DNA of 64,000 nt from Streptomyces finlayi (GTDB lineage: Bacteria > Actinomycetota > Actinomycetes > Streptomycetales > Streptomycetaceae), in assembly GCF_014216315.1 (NCBI RefSeq), contig NZ_CP045702.1, positions 6,758,001-6,822,000 on the forward strand. The letters are read 5' to 3'. Position numbers and translations under genes: made by a program. The first letter of the stretch is position 1, and the number at the start of each line of letters is the position of its first letter. Shown one piece after another: positions 20,805 through 28,768 of the stretch. The notes beneath the pieces are model-generated. The model had not been told where the DNA came from. It worked only from the letters and a program-made list of their open reading frames with translations, and did no database searches.

Positions 20805-21488
20805 ATGGCCCAGATCAACCCCAGCATCCTGTCCGCCGACTTCGCACGTCTCGCCGAGGAGGCGAAGGCCGTCGAAGGCGCGGACTGGCTCCATGTCGAT
20901 GTCATGGACAACCACTTTGTGCCCAATCTGACGCTCGGCGTACCGATCGTGGAGGCGCTGAGCAAGGCCACGGACACCCCGCTGGACTGCCATCTGATGA
21001 TCGAGGACGCGGACCGCTGGGCGCCGCAGTACGTCGAAGCGGGTGCCGGTTCCGTCACCTTCCACGTGGAGGCGGCGGCGGCGCCGGTGCGGCTGGCCCG
21101 GGAGATCAGGGCGAAGGGGGCCCGTGCCTCGATGGCACTCAAGCCCGCGACGCCCATCGAGCCGTACGAGGATCTCCTCCCCGAACTCGACATGCTGCTG
21201 ATCATGACGGTGGAGCCGGGCTTCGGCGGCCAGTCGTTCCTGGACATCATGCTGCCGAAGATCCGCCGCACCCGCGAGCTGATCTCCAAGCACGGTCTGG
21301 AACTGTGGCTCCAGGTGGACGGCGGAGTCTCCGCCACCACCATCGAGCGGTGTGCCGAAGCCGGTGCCGACGTGTTCGTCGCCGGCTCGGCGGTGTACGG
21401 GGCCGGGGATCCGGCCGCGGCGGTGCGGGGACTGAGGGCCCAGGCGGACGCGGCCACGGCCAGGGCATCCTGGGCATGCGACCACTGA
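20805..21488 (+). CDS. rpe: Ribulose-phosphate 3-epimerase Rpe
   Basis: 227 residues from MAQINPSILSADFARLAEEA. TIM-barrel epimerase of the pentose phosphate pathway interconverting ribulose- and xylulose-5-phosphate. Metal ligands in WLHVDVMDNHFVPN and HLMIED, phosphate loop in VEPGFGGQSF and VDGGV. The ATG at 20805 is chosen from homology; only GCTGGGGG lies upstream. Confidence 0.96.
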   Translation: MAQINPSILSADFARLAEEAKAVEGADWLHVDVMDNHFVPNLTLGVPIVEALSKATDTPLDCHLMIEDADRWAPQYVEAGAGSVTFHVEAAAAPVRLAREIRAKGARASMALKPATPIEPYEDLLPELDMLLIMTVEPGFGGQSFLDIMLPKIRRTRELISKHGLELWLQVDGGVSATTIERCAEAGADVFVAGSAVYGAGDPAAAVRGLRAQADAATARASWACDH

Positions 21489-21591
21489 ACCAAAGGCAGA
21501 TGAACGCGGCCCGACGTGGCTGATCAAGGATCGCCGGATCTGACAGGATGAACGGCGTATCGAGCGTGTGAACAGCAGTGAGGAGATCGCG

Positions 21592-22617
21592 GTGTCTGGC
21601 ATCTCGGCGGGTCGGTCAGCCATGCGGATGGGACCCGCGGAGCTGGTGCAGGCGGCGGCCATGGCCCGCCGGTTCTACCTCGAGGGAAAGTCGAAGATCC
21701 AGATCGCCGAGGAGTTCGGCGTCAGCCGCTTCAAGGTGGCACGGGTCCTGGAGACAGCCCTCGAGCGTGATCTCGTACGCATCGAGATCCGGGTGCCGGC
21801 CGAACTGGACGCGGAGCGCTCCGACGCGCTCAGGGCCCGCTACGGGCTCCGCCACGCGGTCGTGGTCGAATCCCCGGCCGAGGAGCAGGAGGACGCCCCC
21901 GACCCGGAGAATCTGGGCGAGGTCGCGGCCGACCTTCTCGGCGAACTGGTGAACGAGGGCGATGTCCTCGGCCTGGCCTGGGGCCGGTCCACCATTCACA
22001 TGGCGGCGGCCCTCGACCGGCTGCCTCCGTGCACGGTCGTGCAGCTCACCGGGGTGTACGACGCGGGGACGGCCGAGCGCGGCTCGGTCGAGGCCGTCCG
22101 CCGTGCGGCACAGGTGTCCGGCGGCGAAGCGCACCCGATCTACGCGCCGATGCTGCTGCCCGACCCGGCGACCGCGGCCGCGCTGCGGCACCAGACGGGT
22201 ATCGCCCGCGCCTTCGAGTACTTCGACAAGGTGACGGTCGCGGCGGTCTCCATCGGTTCCTGGGAGCCGGGCATCTCCACCGTGCACGACATGCTCTCGG
22301 ACGAGGAGCGGGCGCACTACGCCTCGCTCGGGGTCGCGGCCGAGATGTCCGCGCACCTCTTCGACTCCGCGGGGCGCAGGGTCGGGCGCGACCTCGGCGA
22401 GCGCTGCATCACGGTGGAGGCGGACCGGCTGCGCCGGATTCCCGAGGTGGTGGCGATCGCGGGAGGCCAGCGCAAGGCGGCGGCGATCGGCGCGGTCCTG
22501 CGCTCCGGCCTGGTGACCAGCCTGGTGACGGACACGGCTGCCGCGGACTTCCTGCTGACCGAGTCGGCGCCAGGTTCCCGGCCGGCGCTCGAACGCGCGG
22601 ACCCGGACAGCGTCTGA
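21592..22617 (+). CDS. SorC/DeoR-type sugar-responsive transcriptional regulator
   Basis: 341 residues from the GTG at 21592, which sits 6 nt after a strong GAGGAG (21580-21585); an in-frame GTG at 21568 would add eight residues but has no ribosome site. An N-terminal HTH (YLEGKSKIQIAEEFGVSRFK) precedes a SugarBP effector domain (LGLAWGRSTIHMAAAL, VQLTGVYDAG). SorC-family proteins sense phosphorylated sugars. No sugar gene is adjacent except rpe upstream, so the effector is unknown. Ends in a terminator shared with the convergent terpene synthase. Confidence 0.9.
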   Translation: MSGISAGRSAMRMGPAELVQAAAMARRFYLEGKSKIQIAEEFGVSRFKVARVLETALERDLVRIEIRVPAELDAERSDALRARYGLRHAVVVESPAEEQEDAPDPENLGEVAADLLGELVNEGDVLGLAWGRSTIHMAAALDRLPPCTVVQLTGVYDAGTAERGSVEAVRRAAQVSGGEAHPIYAPMLLPDPATAAALRHQTGIARAFEYFDKVTVAAVSIGSWEPGISTVHDMLSDEERAHYASLGVAAEMSAHLFDSAGRRVGRDLGERCITVEADRLRRIPEVVAIAGGQRKAAAIGAVLRSGLVTSLVTDTAAADFLLTESAPGSRPALERADPDSV

Positions 22618-22639
22618 ACAGCTGCGCAGTGGACGGACG

Positions 22640-22670
22640 GAAGGCCGGGCGCACCTTGCGCCCGGCCTTC
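22640..22670. terminator. Bidirectional terminator between SorC regulator and terpene synthase
   Basis: Perfect 14-bp stem GAAGGCCGGGCGCA/TGCGCCCGGCCTTC with a CCT loop, between two convergent genes. Confidence 0.8.
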
Positions 22671-22678
22671 GCCGCCGC

Positions 22679-23764
22679 TCAGCCCTTCCGGGCGTCGCTC
22701 ACACGCTCCGGGGCGCGGCCGACGGAGAAGCCGAGGACCGTCGCCTCCAGATACTCCTCCGGCTCCTCGTACTGACTGACGTCCGCCGGGTTGTAGCGGG
22801 GGGTGAGCCGGGACCAGTCCAGATTTCCGCGCATCCAGCTGCGCATGCCGTCCAGATACGGGACCAGGACGTCGGCCAGCTGCGGATACATCTCCAGCAG
22901 TTCGTCCTCGGCCGTGAGGAACCGCTCGGTCTCGGTGGCTATCAGGGCGCAGACATGGTCGATGGCCTGCTGCTCCCCGTAGCCCCGGTGGTGGCGGACC
23001 AGATGCACGAGGTTGTGGATCTCGCCGAGGACCTGCTCCTTCTCGAAGGAGTAGACGTCGTTGGCCCAGCACACCACGTTGCAGGAGGCTTCCAGCGCGG
23101 TGATGAAGCGCGGGTCGTTGTGGATCGACTCCGGTGCCTCGATGCCGGCCACGATCTCTATCAGGTCCATACAGACGTGGATCGCGCCGGTGTGACGCCG
23201 CTTGGCGATGTACGTCTCCTCCGAGGGCACCACACCGTCGGCGCGGTTCCCGGCCTCCCAGCTGGTGGCCGTCGTCAGGTACGTGCTGAGGTGCCAGGCG
23301 AAGCGTCTGCGCCAGTGCGCGGCCATGCCGGGAATCGTCCGCGCCCACAGATCCTCCAGGGCGACGACGGCGGCCGGGAGCTCGGCTTCCGGCACGGGGG
23401 CGGTGTCCAGGCCGTCGATGACGGCGAGCATCCGGGCGACCACACCGCGTACCCGTTCGGGATCGCGGCCGAGCTGGCCGTCGTCGAGCTGGTCGTCGAC
23501 GAGGAACAGCCAGACGAACCAGTCGGCCACGAGATCGAGGTGCTCGCCGTCCGCCGTCGGGTAGACCATGCCGACGAAGGAGCCGAAATCGGCTTGTTCG
23601 AACCTGGTCCTCGCGGAGGGCCTGTGTACCAGGCCGGTCCGGCGTGTCCAGATGTCCAGGTGCTCTCGGGTCTGCCCGACGTGCGGACTGGTCCGCTGGG
23701 GGAACGGGCAGTAGATGTCCGGCAGTTCGCTCTCCACGGGCGGATCCGAATCCTCTCCGGTCAA
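22679..23764 (-). CDS. Class I terpene synthase (probable sesquiterpene cyclase)
   Basis: 361 residues, the usual size for bacterial sesquiterpene synthases. The Asp-rich metal motif VDDQLDD (D90, D91, D94) and the NSE triad NDVYSFEKE (N235, S239, E243) are both intact, and the C-terminal RY pair occurs in LTPRYNP. Expected to cyclise farnesyl diphosphate in the cytosol. No P450, methyltransferase or prenyl-diphosphate synthase is adjacent, so the hydrocarbon or alcohol may be the final product. DDQLDD does not match the motifs I recall for geosmin, methylisoborneol, pentalenene or epi-isozizaene synthases. Product unassigned. Confidence 0.9.
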   Translation of the reverse strand: MTGEDSDPPVESELPDIYCPFPQRTSPHVGQTREHLDIWTRRTGLVHRPSARTRFEQADFGSFVGMVYPTADGEHLDLVADWFVWLFLVDDQLDDGQLGRDPERVRGVVARMLAVIDGLDTAPVPEAELPAAVVALEDLWARTIPGMAAHWRRRFAWHLSTYLTTATSWEAGNRADGVVPSEETYIAKRRHTGAIHVCMDLIEIVAGIEAPESIHNDPRFITALEASCNVVCWANDVYSFEKEQVLGEIHNLVHLVRHHRGYGEQQAIDHVCALIATETERFLTAEDELLEMYPQLADVLVPYLDGMRSWMRGNLDWSRLTPRYNPADVSQYEEPEEYLEATVLGFSVGRAPERVSDARKG

Positions 23765-23856
23765 ACGCGTGACAGGTGTTCCGGCTGTTGGCCGTCGGCG
23801 CTGCGGTCACCTCTGAGACCTGCGGCTTTGAAGCTACCTGACCCCCTGTCACCGGG

Positions 23857-23962
23857 TCCAGGGATGCTGATCACGAATGGTTCGAATCCCGTTCGGGTAA
23901 GGTCCCTGGGTAAGGCAGGTTCCACTTGCCCGGCCCTCCCGACCTCCTCCTTGGAGGAACAG
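23857..23962 (+). other. Potentially structured leader upstream of guaB1
   Basis: CCAGGGA (23858-23864) pairs with TCCCTGG (23903-23909), enclosing a second hairpin CGAATGG/CCGTTCG (23874-23880 with 23889-23895). Downstream, CCTCC (23946-23950) can pair with the Shine-Dalgarno GGAGG (23953-23957) and GTTCC (23919-23923) can pair with GGAAC (23956-23960). This suggests a folded 5' leader able to hide a ribosome site. No known riboswitch class was recognised. Confidence 0.45.
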
Positions 23963-24034
23963 ATGAAAGCGGGGGTCTTTTGCTGTGTCTTCGTGGAAAC
24001 GACCTGCACCGTTTCGTATGAAAATATGAGTGTT

Positions 24035-25501
24035 ATGCGCTTTCTTGAGCCGGGCACCGGTCGCTACACAGAGTCCCCCTCGGTCCCGTACGACCTCACC
24101 TACGACGATGTCTTCATGGTCCCCGGACGCTCCGCGGTCGGGTCCCGGCAGAGTGTGGATCTCTCCTCGCCCGACGGCACAGGCACCACCATCCCGCTCG
24201 TCGTCGCCAACATGACGGCGATCGCGGGGCGCCGCATGGCCGAAACCGTCGCCCGCCGCGGTGGTCTCGTCGTCATCCCCCAGGACATTCCGATGGAGGT
24301 CGTGACCGAGGTCATCAGCTGGGTCAAGACCCGTCACCACGTCCTGGACACCCCGATCGTGCTGGCCCCGGGACAGACCGTCGGGGACGCGCTGTCCCTG
24401 CTGCACAAGCGTGCCCATGGTGCGGGTGTCGTCATCGACGACGAGTACCGCCCCGTCGGGATCGTCACCGAGCACGACCTGACCGGCGTCGACCGCTTCA
24501 CCCAGCTCACCGAGGTCATGTCGAAGGACCTGGTCCTGCTGGACGCGGACATCGACCCGCGCGAGGCCTTCAACAAGCTGGACGGCGCCAACCGCAAGCT
24601 CGCCCCCGCCGTGGGCGCGGACGGCAGGCTCGTCGGCATCCTCACCCGTAAGGCGGCACTGCGCGCGACGCTCTACACTCCCGCCACCGACGCGGCGGGC
24701 AAACTGCGCATCGCGGCGGCCGTCGGCATCAACGGCGACGTGGCGAGCAAGGCCAAGCAGCTGCTCGACGCCGGCGCCGACACACTCGTCGTGGACACCG
24801 CGCACGGCCACCAGGAATCCATGATCGCCGCGGTGCGGGCCGTCCGGGCACTGGACCCCCGGGTGCCGATCGTCGCGGGCAACATCGTGGCCGCCGAAGG
24901 TGTGCGCGACCTGATCGAGGCCGGCGCGGACATCATCAAGGTCGGTGTCGGACCCGGCGCCATGTGCACCACCCGGATGATGACCGGTGTGGGCAGGCCC
25001 CAGTTCTCCGCCGTCCTTGAGTGCGCCGCCGAGGCCAAGAAGCACGGCAAGCACGTCTGGGCCGACGGCGGGGTCCGCCACCCGCGCGATGTCGCGATGG
25101 CACTCGCCGCGGGTGCGTCCAACGTGATGATCGGCTCCTGGTTCGCCGGTACGTACGAGTCGCCGGGCGACCTCCAGCAGTCCGCCGACGGGCGCTACTA
25201 CAAGGAGTCCTTCGGCATGGCCTCGGCGCGCGCGGTGAAGAACCGTACGTCGGAGGAGTCCGCCTACGACCGCGCACGCAAGGCGCTGTTCGAGGAGGGC
25301 ATCTCCACCTCACGGATGTTCCTGGACCCGACCCGGCCCGGCGTGGAGGACCTGATCGACTCGATCATCGCCGGTGTCCGCTCCTCCTGCACCTACGCGG
25401 GTGCCGCCTCCCTGGAGGAGTTCGCGGAGAAGGCGGTCGTCGGTGTGCAGAGCGCCGCCGGGTACGCCGAGGGCAAGCCGCTGCACGCCAGCTGGAGTTG
25501 A
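24035..25501 (+). CDS. guaB1: GuaB1-family IMPDH-like protein (actinobacterial GMP reductase)
   Basis: 488 residues from MRFLEPGTG. IMPDH/GMPR TIM barrel with an inserted CBS pair (about residues 95-205), active-site Cys311 in GVGPGAMCTTRMMTG, and YDLTYDDVFMVPGRS at the N-terminus. GuaB1 proteins are reported to act as GMP reductases (GMP to IMP) regulated through CBS-bound nucleotides, separate from true IMPDH. Start uncertain: the ATG at 24035 lacks a Shine-Dalgarno, while the in-frame ATG at 23963 has a strong GGAGG and would add 24 residues (MKAGVFCCVF...). Confidence 0.9.
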   Translation: MRFLEPGTGRYTESPSVPYDLTYDDVFMVPGRSAVGSRQSVDLSSPDGTGTTIPLVVANMTAIAGRRMAETVARRGGLVVIPQDIPMEVVTEVISWVKTRHHVLDTPIVLAPGQTVGDALSLLHKRAHGAGVVIDDEYRPVGIVTEHDLTGVDRFTQLTEVMSKDLVLLDADIDPREAFNKLDGANRKLAPAVGADGRLVGILTRKAALRATLYTPATDAAGKLRIAAAVGINGDVASKAKQLLDAGADTLVVDTAHGHQESMIAAVRAVRALDPRVPIVAGNIVAAEGVRDLIEAGADIIKVGVGPGAMCTTRMMTGVGRPQFSAVLECAAEAKKHGKHVWADGGVRHPRDVAMALAAGASNVMIGSWFAGTYESPGDLQQSADGRYYKESFGMASARAVKNRTSEESAYDRARKALFEEGISTSRMFLDPTRPGVEDLIDSIIAGVRSSCTYAGAASLEEFAEKAVVGVQSAAGYAEGKPLHASWS

Positions 25502-25524
25502 TCCCGCCACGTCCGCAACAGCTG

Positions 25525-25557
25525 AGCCCCTTCCGGTGACTGACGCCGGGAGGGGCT
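25525..25557 (+). terminator. Terminator after guaB1
   Basis: AGCCCCTTCCGG pairs with CCGGGAGGGGCT (one G-U) around a 9-nt loop, followed by TTTC. Confidence 0.75.
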
Positions 25558-25619
25558 TTCGCGTAGGCGGACCGGTCGCCGGGACGCTTCGGCGCAGCCC
25601 GTGAGGCGCCCCAAGTCGG

Positions 25620-25647
25620 TTGAAAATTAAGTAATATGAATCGCAAT
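25620..25647. promoter_or_regulatory. AT-rich upstream element of the aldehyde dehydrogenase (candidate Lrp/AsnC site)
   Basis: A 28-bp tract with only 6 G/C, strikingly AT-rich for this genome, bounded by TTG and CAA in a loose dyad. It contains ATGAATCGC (25636-25644), also present upstream of the davA-like gene (27775-27783). Lrp/AsnC proteins prefer AT-rich imperfect dyads, and such a regulator is encoded one gene downstream. Confidence 0.45.
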
Positions 25648-25681
25648 CAGCTGCCCGCCTCTCTCTGCGGTAAGGGATCTC

Positions 25682-27139
25682 ATGTCCTTCTTCACTGACC
25701 TGGCCCATCAGTACATCGACGGCGAGTGGAGGCCGGGGAAGGGGTCGTGGGACATCATCGACTTCAACCCGTACAACGGGGAGAAGCTCGCGTCGATCCC
25801 GGTCGCCACGGCGGACGAGGTGGACCAGGCCTACCGTGCGGCCGAGCGGGCCCAGCCGGCGTGGGCGGACACCAACCCGTACACCAGGCGCGGCGTGCTG
25901 GAGAAGGCGCTGAGGATCGTCGAGGAGCGCGAGCCCGAGATCAGTGAGGCGATCGTCGCCGAGCTGGGCGGTACACGGCTCAAGGCGGGCTTCGAGATCC
26001 ACCTGGCCAAGGAGTTCCTGCGCGAGGCGATACAGCTCGCGCTCCGCCCCGCCGGGCAGATACTCCCCTCACCCACCGAGGGCAAGGAGAACCGGGTCTA
26101 CCGGGTGCCCGTCGGCGTCGTGGGCGTCATCAGCCCCTTCAACTTCCCCTTCCTGCTGTCCCTCAAGTCGGTCGCACCCGCGCTGGCCCTCGGCAACGCC
26201 GTGGTCCTCAAGCCGCACCAGAACACCCCTGTCTGCGGTGGCACCCTGCTGGCCAAGGTGTTCGAGGACGCGGGGCTGCCCGCCGGTCTGCTGAACGTCG
26301 TGGTCACCGACATCGCCGAGATCGGTGACACGCTGCTGGAGCACCCGGTCCCGCAGGTCATCTCCTTCACCGGCTCGGACAAGGTAGGCCGCCACGTCGC
26401 GACCGTCTGCGCGGCGAACCTGAAGCGCGCCGTGCTCGAACTGGGCGGCAACAGCGCACTCATCGTGCTCGACGACGCCGATGTGGACTACGCCGTCGAC
26501 GCGGCCGTCTTCAGCCGGTACATCCACGCGGGCCAGGTCTGCATGGCGGCCAACCGGATCCTGGTCGACCGGGCGGTGGAGAAGGAGTTCACCGAGAAGT
26601 TCGTCGCCAAGGTGGCCTCGCTGCGGGTCGGCGACCCGGCCGACCCGGCGACCCAGATCGGCCCGCTGATCAACTCCTCCCAGGCCGACGCGGTGTCCAA
26701 GCTGGTCGACCAGACCGTCGAGGCCGGTGCCACGGCGCTGCTGCACGGCCGGGCCGACGGCAACGTGGTGAGCCCGTCCGTGCTCACCGGGCTGGCCGCC
26801 GACTCGCCCGTCCTGCACCAGGAGATCTTCGGCCCCGTCGCGCTGCTCGTGCCGTTCGACGGCGAGGACGAGGCGGTACGGATCGCCAACGACACCCCGT
26901 ACGGGCTGAGCGGCGCCGTGCACACCGGCAACATCGAGCGCGGTGTACGGGTCGGGCAGCGCATCCACACCGGCATGATCCACATCAACGACGGCACGGT
27001 CCACGACGAGCCCATCGTCCCGTTCGGCGGCGAGAAGGCGTCGGGCCTCGGCCGGCTGAACGGCGAGTCGATGATCGAGGCGTTCACCACGCAGAAGTGG
27101 ATCTCGGTGCAGCACGGGCGCTCCCGGTTCCCGTTCTGA
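25682..27139 (+). CDS. NAD(P)-dependent aldehyde dehydrogenase
   Basis: 485 residues. ALDH fold with catalytic Cys287 in HAGQVCMAANR, general-base Glu253 in LELGGNS and SFTGSDKVG upstream. The sequence resembles the vanillin/benzaldehyde dehydrogenase branch more than succinate-semialdehyde dehydrogenases. It heads a same-strand cluster with an Lrp regulator and DavA/DavB-like genes. A role in oxidising a lysine-derived semialdehyde (such as glutarate semialdehyde) is inferred from context only; an aromatic aldehyde is an alternative. It has its own terminator, so it is probably a separate transcript. Confidence 0.9.
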   Translation: MSFFTDLAHQYIDGEWRPGKGSWDIIDFNPYNGEKLASIPVATADEVDQAYRAAERAQPAWADTNPYTRRGVLEKALRIVEEREPEISEAIVAELGGTRLKAGFEIHLAKEFLREAIQLALRPAGQILPSPTEGKENRVYRVPVGVVGVISPFNFPFLLSLKSVAPALALGNAVVLKPHQNTPVCGGTLLAKVFEDAGLPAGLLNVVVTDIAEIGDTLLEHPVPQVISFTGSDKVGRHVATVCAANLKRAVLELGGNSALIVLDDADVDYAVDAAVFSRYIHAGQVCMAANRILVDRAVEKEFTEKFVAKVASLRVGDPADPATQIGPLINSSQADAVSKLVDQTVEAGATALLHGRADGNVVSPSVLTGLAADSPVLHQEIFGPVALLVPFDGEDEAVRIANDTPYGLSGAVHTGNIERGVRVGQRIHTGMIHINDGTVHDEPIVPFGGEKASGLGRLNGESMIEAFTTQKWISVQHGRSRFPF

Positions 27140-27182
27140 CCGGTCGGCGCCGGTGAGCGCGCCACGGGCGCGCATGGTCTAC

Positions 27183-27215
27183 TTCGGGGGCGGCGGCAGT
27201 GCCGTCGCCCCCGAA
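27183..27215 (+). terminator. Terminator after the aldehyde dehydrogenase
   Basis: A near-perfect hairpin of about 15 bp: TTCGGGGGCG... pairs with ...CGCCCCCGAA, with one G-U. It lies 44 nt after the stop codon and overlaps the leader of the Lrp gene. Confidence 0.7.
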
Positions 27216-27244
27216 CCGGACCGCAGAGAAGTGAACCGCCCGAA

Positions 27245-27703
27245 GTGCGCCTGAACGACCTCGACGAACGCATCGTCCACGCCCTCGCCGAAGACGCCCG
27301 GCGCTCCTACGCCGATATCGGCGCGCTGGTCGGGCTGTCCGCCCCCGCGGTGAAACGCCGGGTCGACCGGCTGCGGGCCGAGGGGGCGATCACCGGATTC
27401 ACCGTGCGCGTGGACCCCGCGGCGCTGGGCTGGGAGACCGAGGGATTCATCGAGATCTACTGCAGCCGCAATACGTCGCCGGAGGCGATCAAGCGCGGAC
27501 TCGCGGTGTATCCGGAGGTGGCGTCGGCCTCGACGGTCACGGGCGATGCCGACGCGATCGTGCAGGTCTTCGCCGCCGACATGCGGCACTTCGAGCAGGT
27601 GCTGGAGCGGATCGCCGGCGAGCCGTACGTGGAGCGGACGAAGTCCGTGCTCGTGCTGTCGCCGTTGCTGCGACGGTACTCGGCGGGGTCGCCGCCGGCC
27701 TGA
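27245..27703 (+). CDS. Lrp/AsnC-family transcriptional regulator (in lysine-catabolism-like cluster)
   Basis: 152 residues, GTG start (VRLNDLDERIVHALAEDARR). N-terminal HTH (YADIGALVGLSAPAVKRRVD, about residues 18-40) and a RAM ligand-binding domain (about 70-145) with the VTGDADAIVQVFA turn. Lrp/AsnC proteins bind amino acids and form octamers that wrap DNA. Its position between the aldehyde dehydrogenase and DavA/DavB-like genes, plus repeated motifs at both promoters, suggests it is the local regulator, possibly sensing lysine. The Shine-Dalgarno is weak. Confidence 0.92.
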   Translation: MRLNDLDERIVHALAEDARRSYADIGALVGLSAPAVKRRVDRLRAEGAITGFTVRVDPAALGWETEGFIEIYCSRNTSPEAIKRGLAVYPEVASASTVTGDADAIVQVFAADMRHFEQVLERIAGEPYVERTKSVLVLSPLLRRYSAGSPPA

Positions 27704-27769
27704 GTCACGCGCGGTCGGCGGCGTGTGGCGTGAGACCCAGATCACCCTTCTGACCTGGGAAGTCGTCCC

Positions 27770-27834
27770 GCGCAATGAATCGCCGTCGCCGGGTCGGCGG
27801 GCGCAATGGATCGCCGGTGGGGCGCAAGGGTCGC
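27770..27834. repeat. Three phased GCGCAA repeats upstream of davA
   Basis: GCGCAATGAATCGCC starts at 27770, GCGCAATGGATCGCC at 27801 and GCGCAAGGGTCGC at 27822: spacings of 31 and 21 bp, about three and two helical turns. ATGAATCGC is shared with the aldehyde dehydrogenase promoter. Candidate binding sites for the adjacent Lrp/AsnC regulator. Confidence 0.55.
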
Positions 27835-27909
27835 GCCTTGTCCGGGGGGAGCGGCGGGCCGTACCGTCGATATGTCTCCCCACCCCGCTCGCACCTCCCG
27901 AGGTCAGCC

Positions 27910-28707
27910 ATGCCGTCGTTGCGCACCGCCCTGCTCCAGAGTTCCGGCCGACCCGGTGCCGTGGACGAGAACCTGAAGGTTCTCGACGAGGCCGCCGGAC
28001 GTGCCGCCGAGGCCGGGGCGCAGCTGCTCGTCTGTCCCGAGATGTTCCTGACCGGCTACGCCATCGGTGACGCCGTCCCTCGGCTGGCGGAAGCCTCCGA
28101 CGGGCCCGGTGCGCAGGCCGTCGCCGACCTCGCGGTACGGCACGGGCTCGCGGTGCTCTACGGCTACCCGGAGCGCGAGGGCGAGCAGATCTTCAACGCG
28201 GCGCAGCTCATCGGGCCGGACGGGGCCGCACTCGCGAACTACCGCAAGACCCATCTCTTCGGCTGCTTCGAGCAGGAGTGGTTCACCCCCGGCGAGCAGT
28301 CCGTGGTGCAGGCCGAGCTCGGTGGCGTACGCATCGGTCTGCTGATCTGCTATGACGTCGAGTTCCCGGAGAACGTCCGGGCGCACGCCCTCGCGGGCAC
28401 CGGTCTGCTGCTGGTGCCGACCGCGCAGATGCACCCCTTCCAGTTCGTCGCCGAGTCCGTCGTCCCCGTCCGGGCCTTCGAGAGCCAGATGTACGTGGCG
28501 TACGTCAACAGGACCGGCCGGGAAGGCGAGTTCGAGTTCATCGGCCTGAGCTGTCTGGCCGGGCCCGACGGTGTGGTGCGAGTCCGCGCCGGCCGTGGCG
28601 AGGAGCTCGTCATCGGCGAGGTGGACCCTGAGGTGCTGACAGCCTCGCGCGCCGCCAACCCGTATCTGGCCGACCGCCGCCCCGGCTTCTACGGCTCTCT
28701 CGCCTGA
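27910..28707 (+). CDS. davA: Carbon-nitrogen hydrolase, DavA-like (5-aminovaleramide amidohydrolase)
   Basis: 265 residues, nitrilase superfamily. Catalytic triad Glu44 (CPEMFLTGY), Lys113 (YRKTHLFG) and Cys147 (LLICYDVEFPEN). These motifs and the surrounding YGYPERE and VPTAQM segments closely resemble Pseudomonas DavA as I remember it. Immediately followed by a DavB-like flavoenzyme, whose product (5-aminovaleramide) would be its substrate, yielding 5-aminovalerate. ATG at 27910 with GAGGT upstream. The neighbour strengthens the assignment; another amide substrate remains possible. Confidence 0.8.
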   Translation: MPSLRTALLQSSGRPGAVDENLKVLDEAAGRAAEAGAQLLVCPEMFLTGYAIGDAVPRLAEASDGPGAQAVADLAVRHGLAVLYGYPEREGEQIFNAAQLIGPDGAALANYRKTHLFGCFEQEWFTPGEQSVVQAELGGVRIGLLICYDVEFPENVRAHALAGTGLLLVPTAQMHPFQFVAESVVPVRAFESQMYVAYVNRTGREGEFEFIGLSCLAGPDGVVRVRAGRGEELVIGEVDPEVLTASRAANPYLADRRPGFYGSLA

Positions 28708-28768
28708 GCCGTCGCGCCACCCCCTGCCACACCCCGTTCCGCTGTTTCGCGCAAGGAGTCCCCACCCC

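Noticed and set aside
23858..23909. tRNA-like signal (GGTTCGAATCC T-loop and a 7-bp acceptor-like stem) upstream of guaB1
   Set aside because: The two arms are only 52 nt apart, with no room for D and anticodon arms, and the T-stem is not adjacent to the acceptor. It is better read as a leader hairpin.
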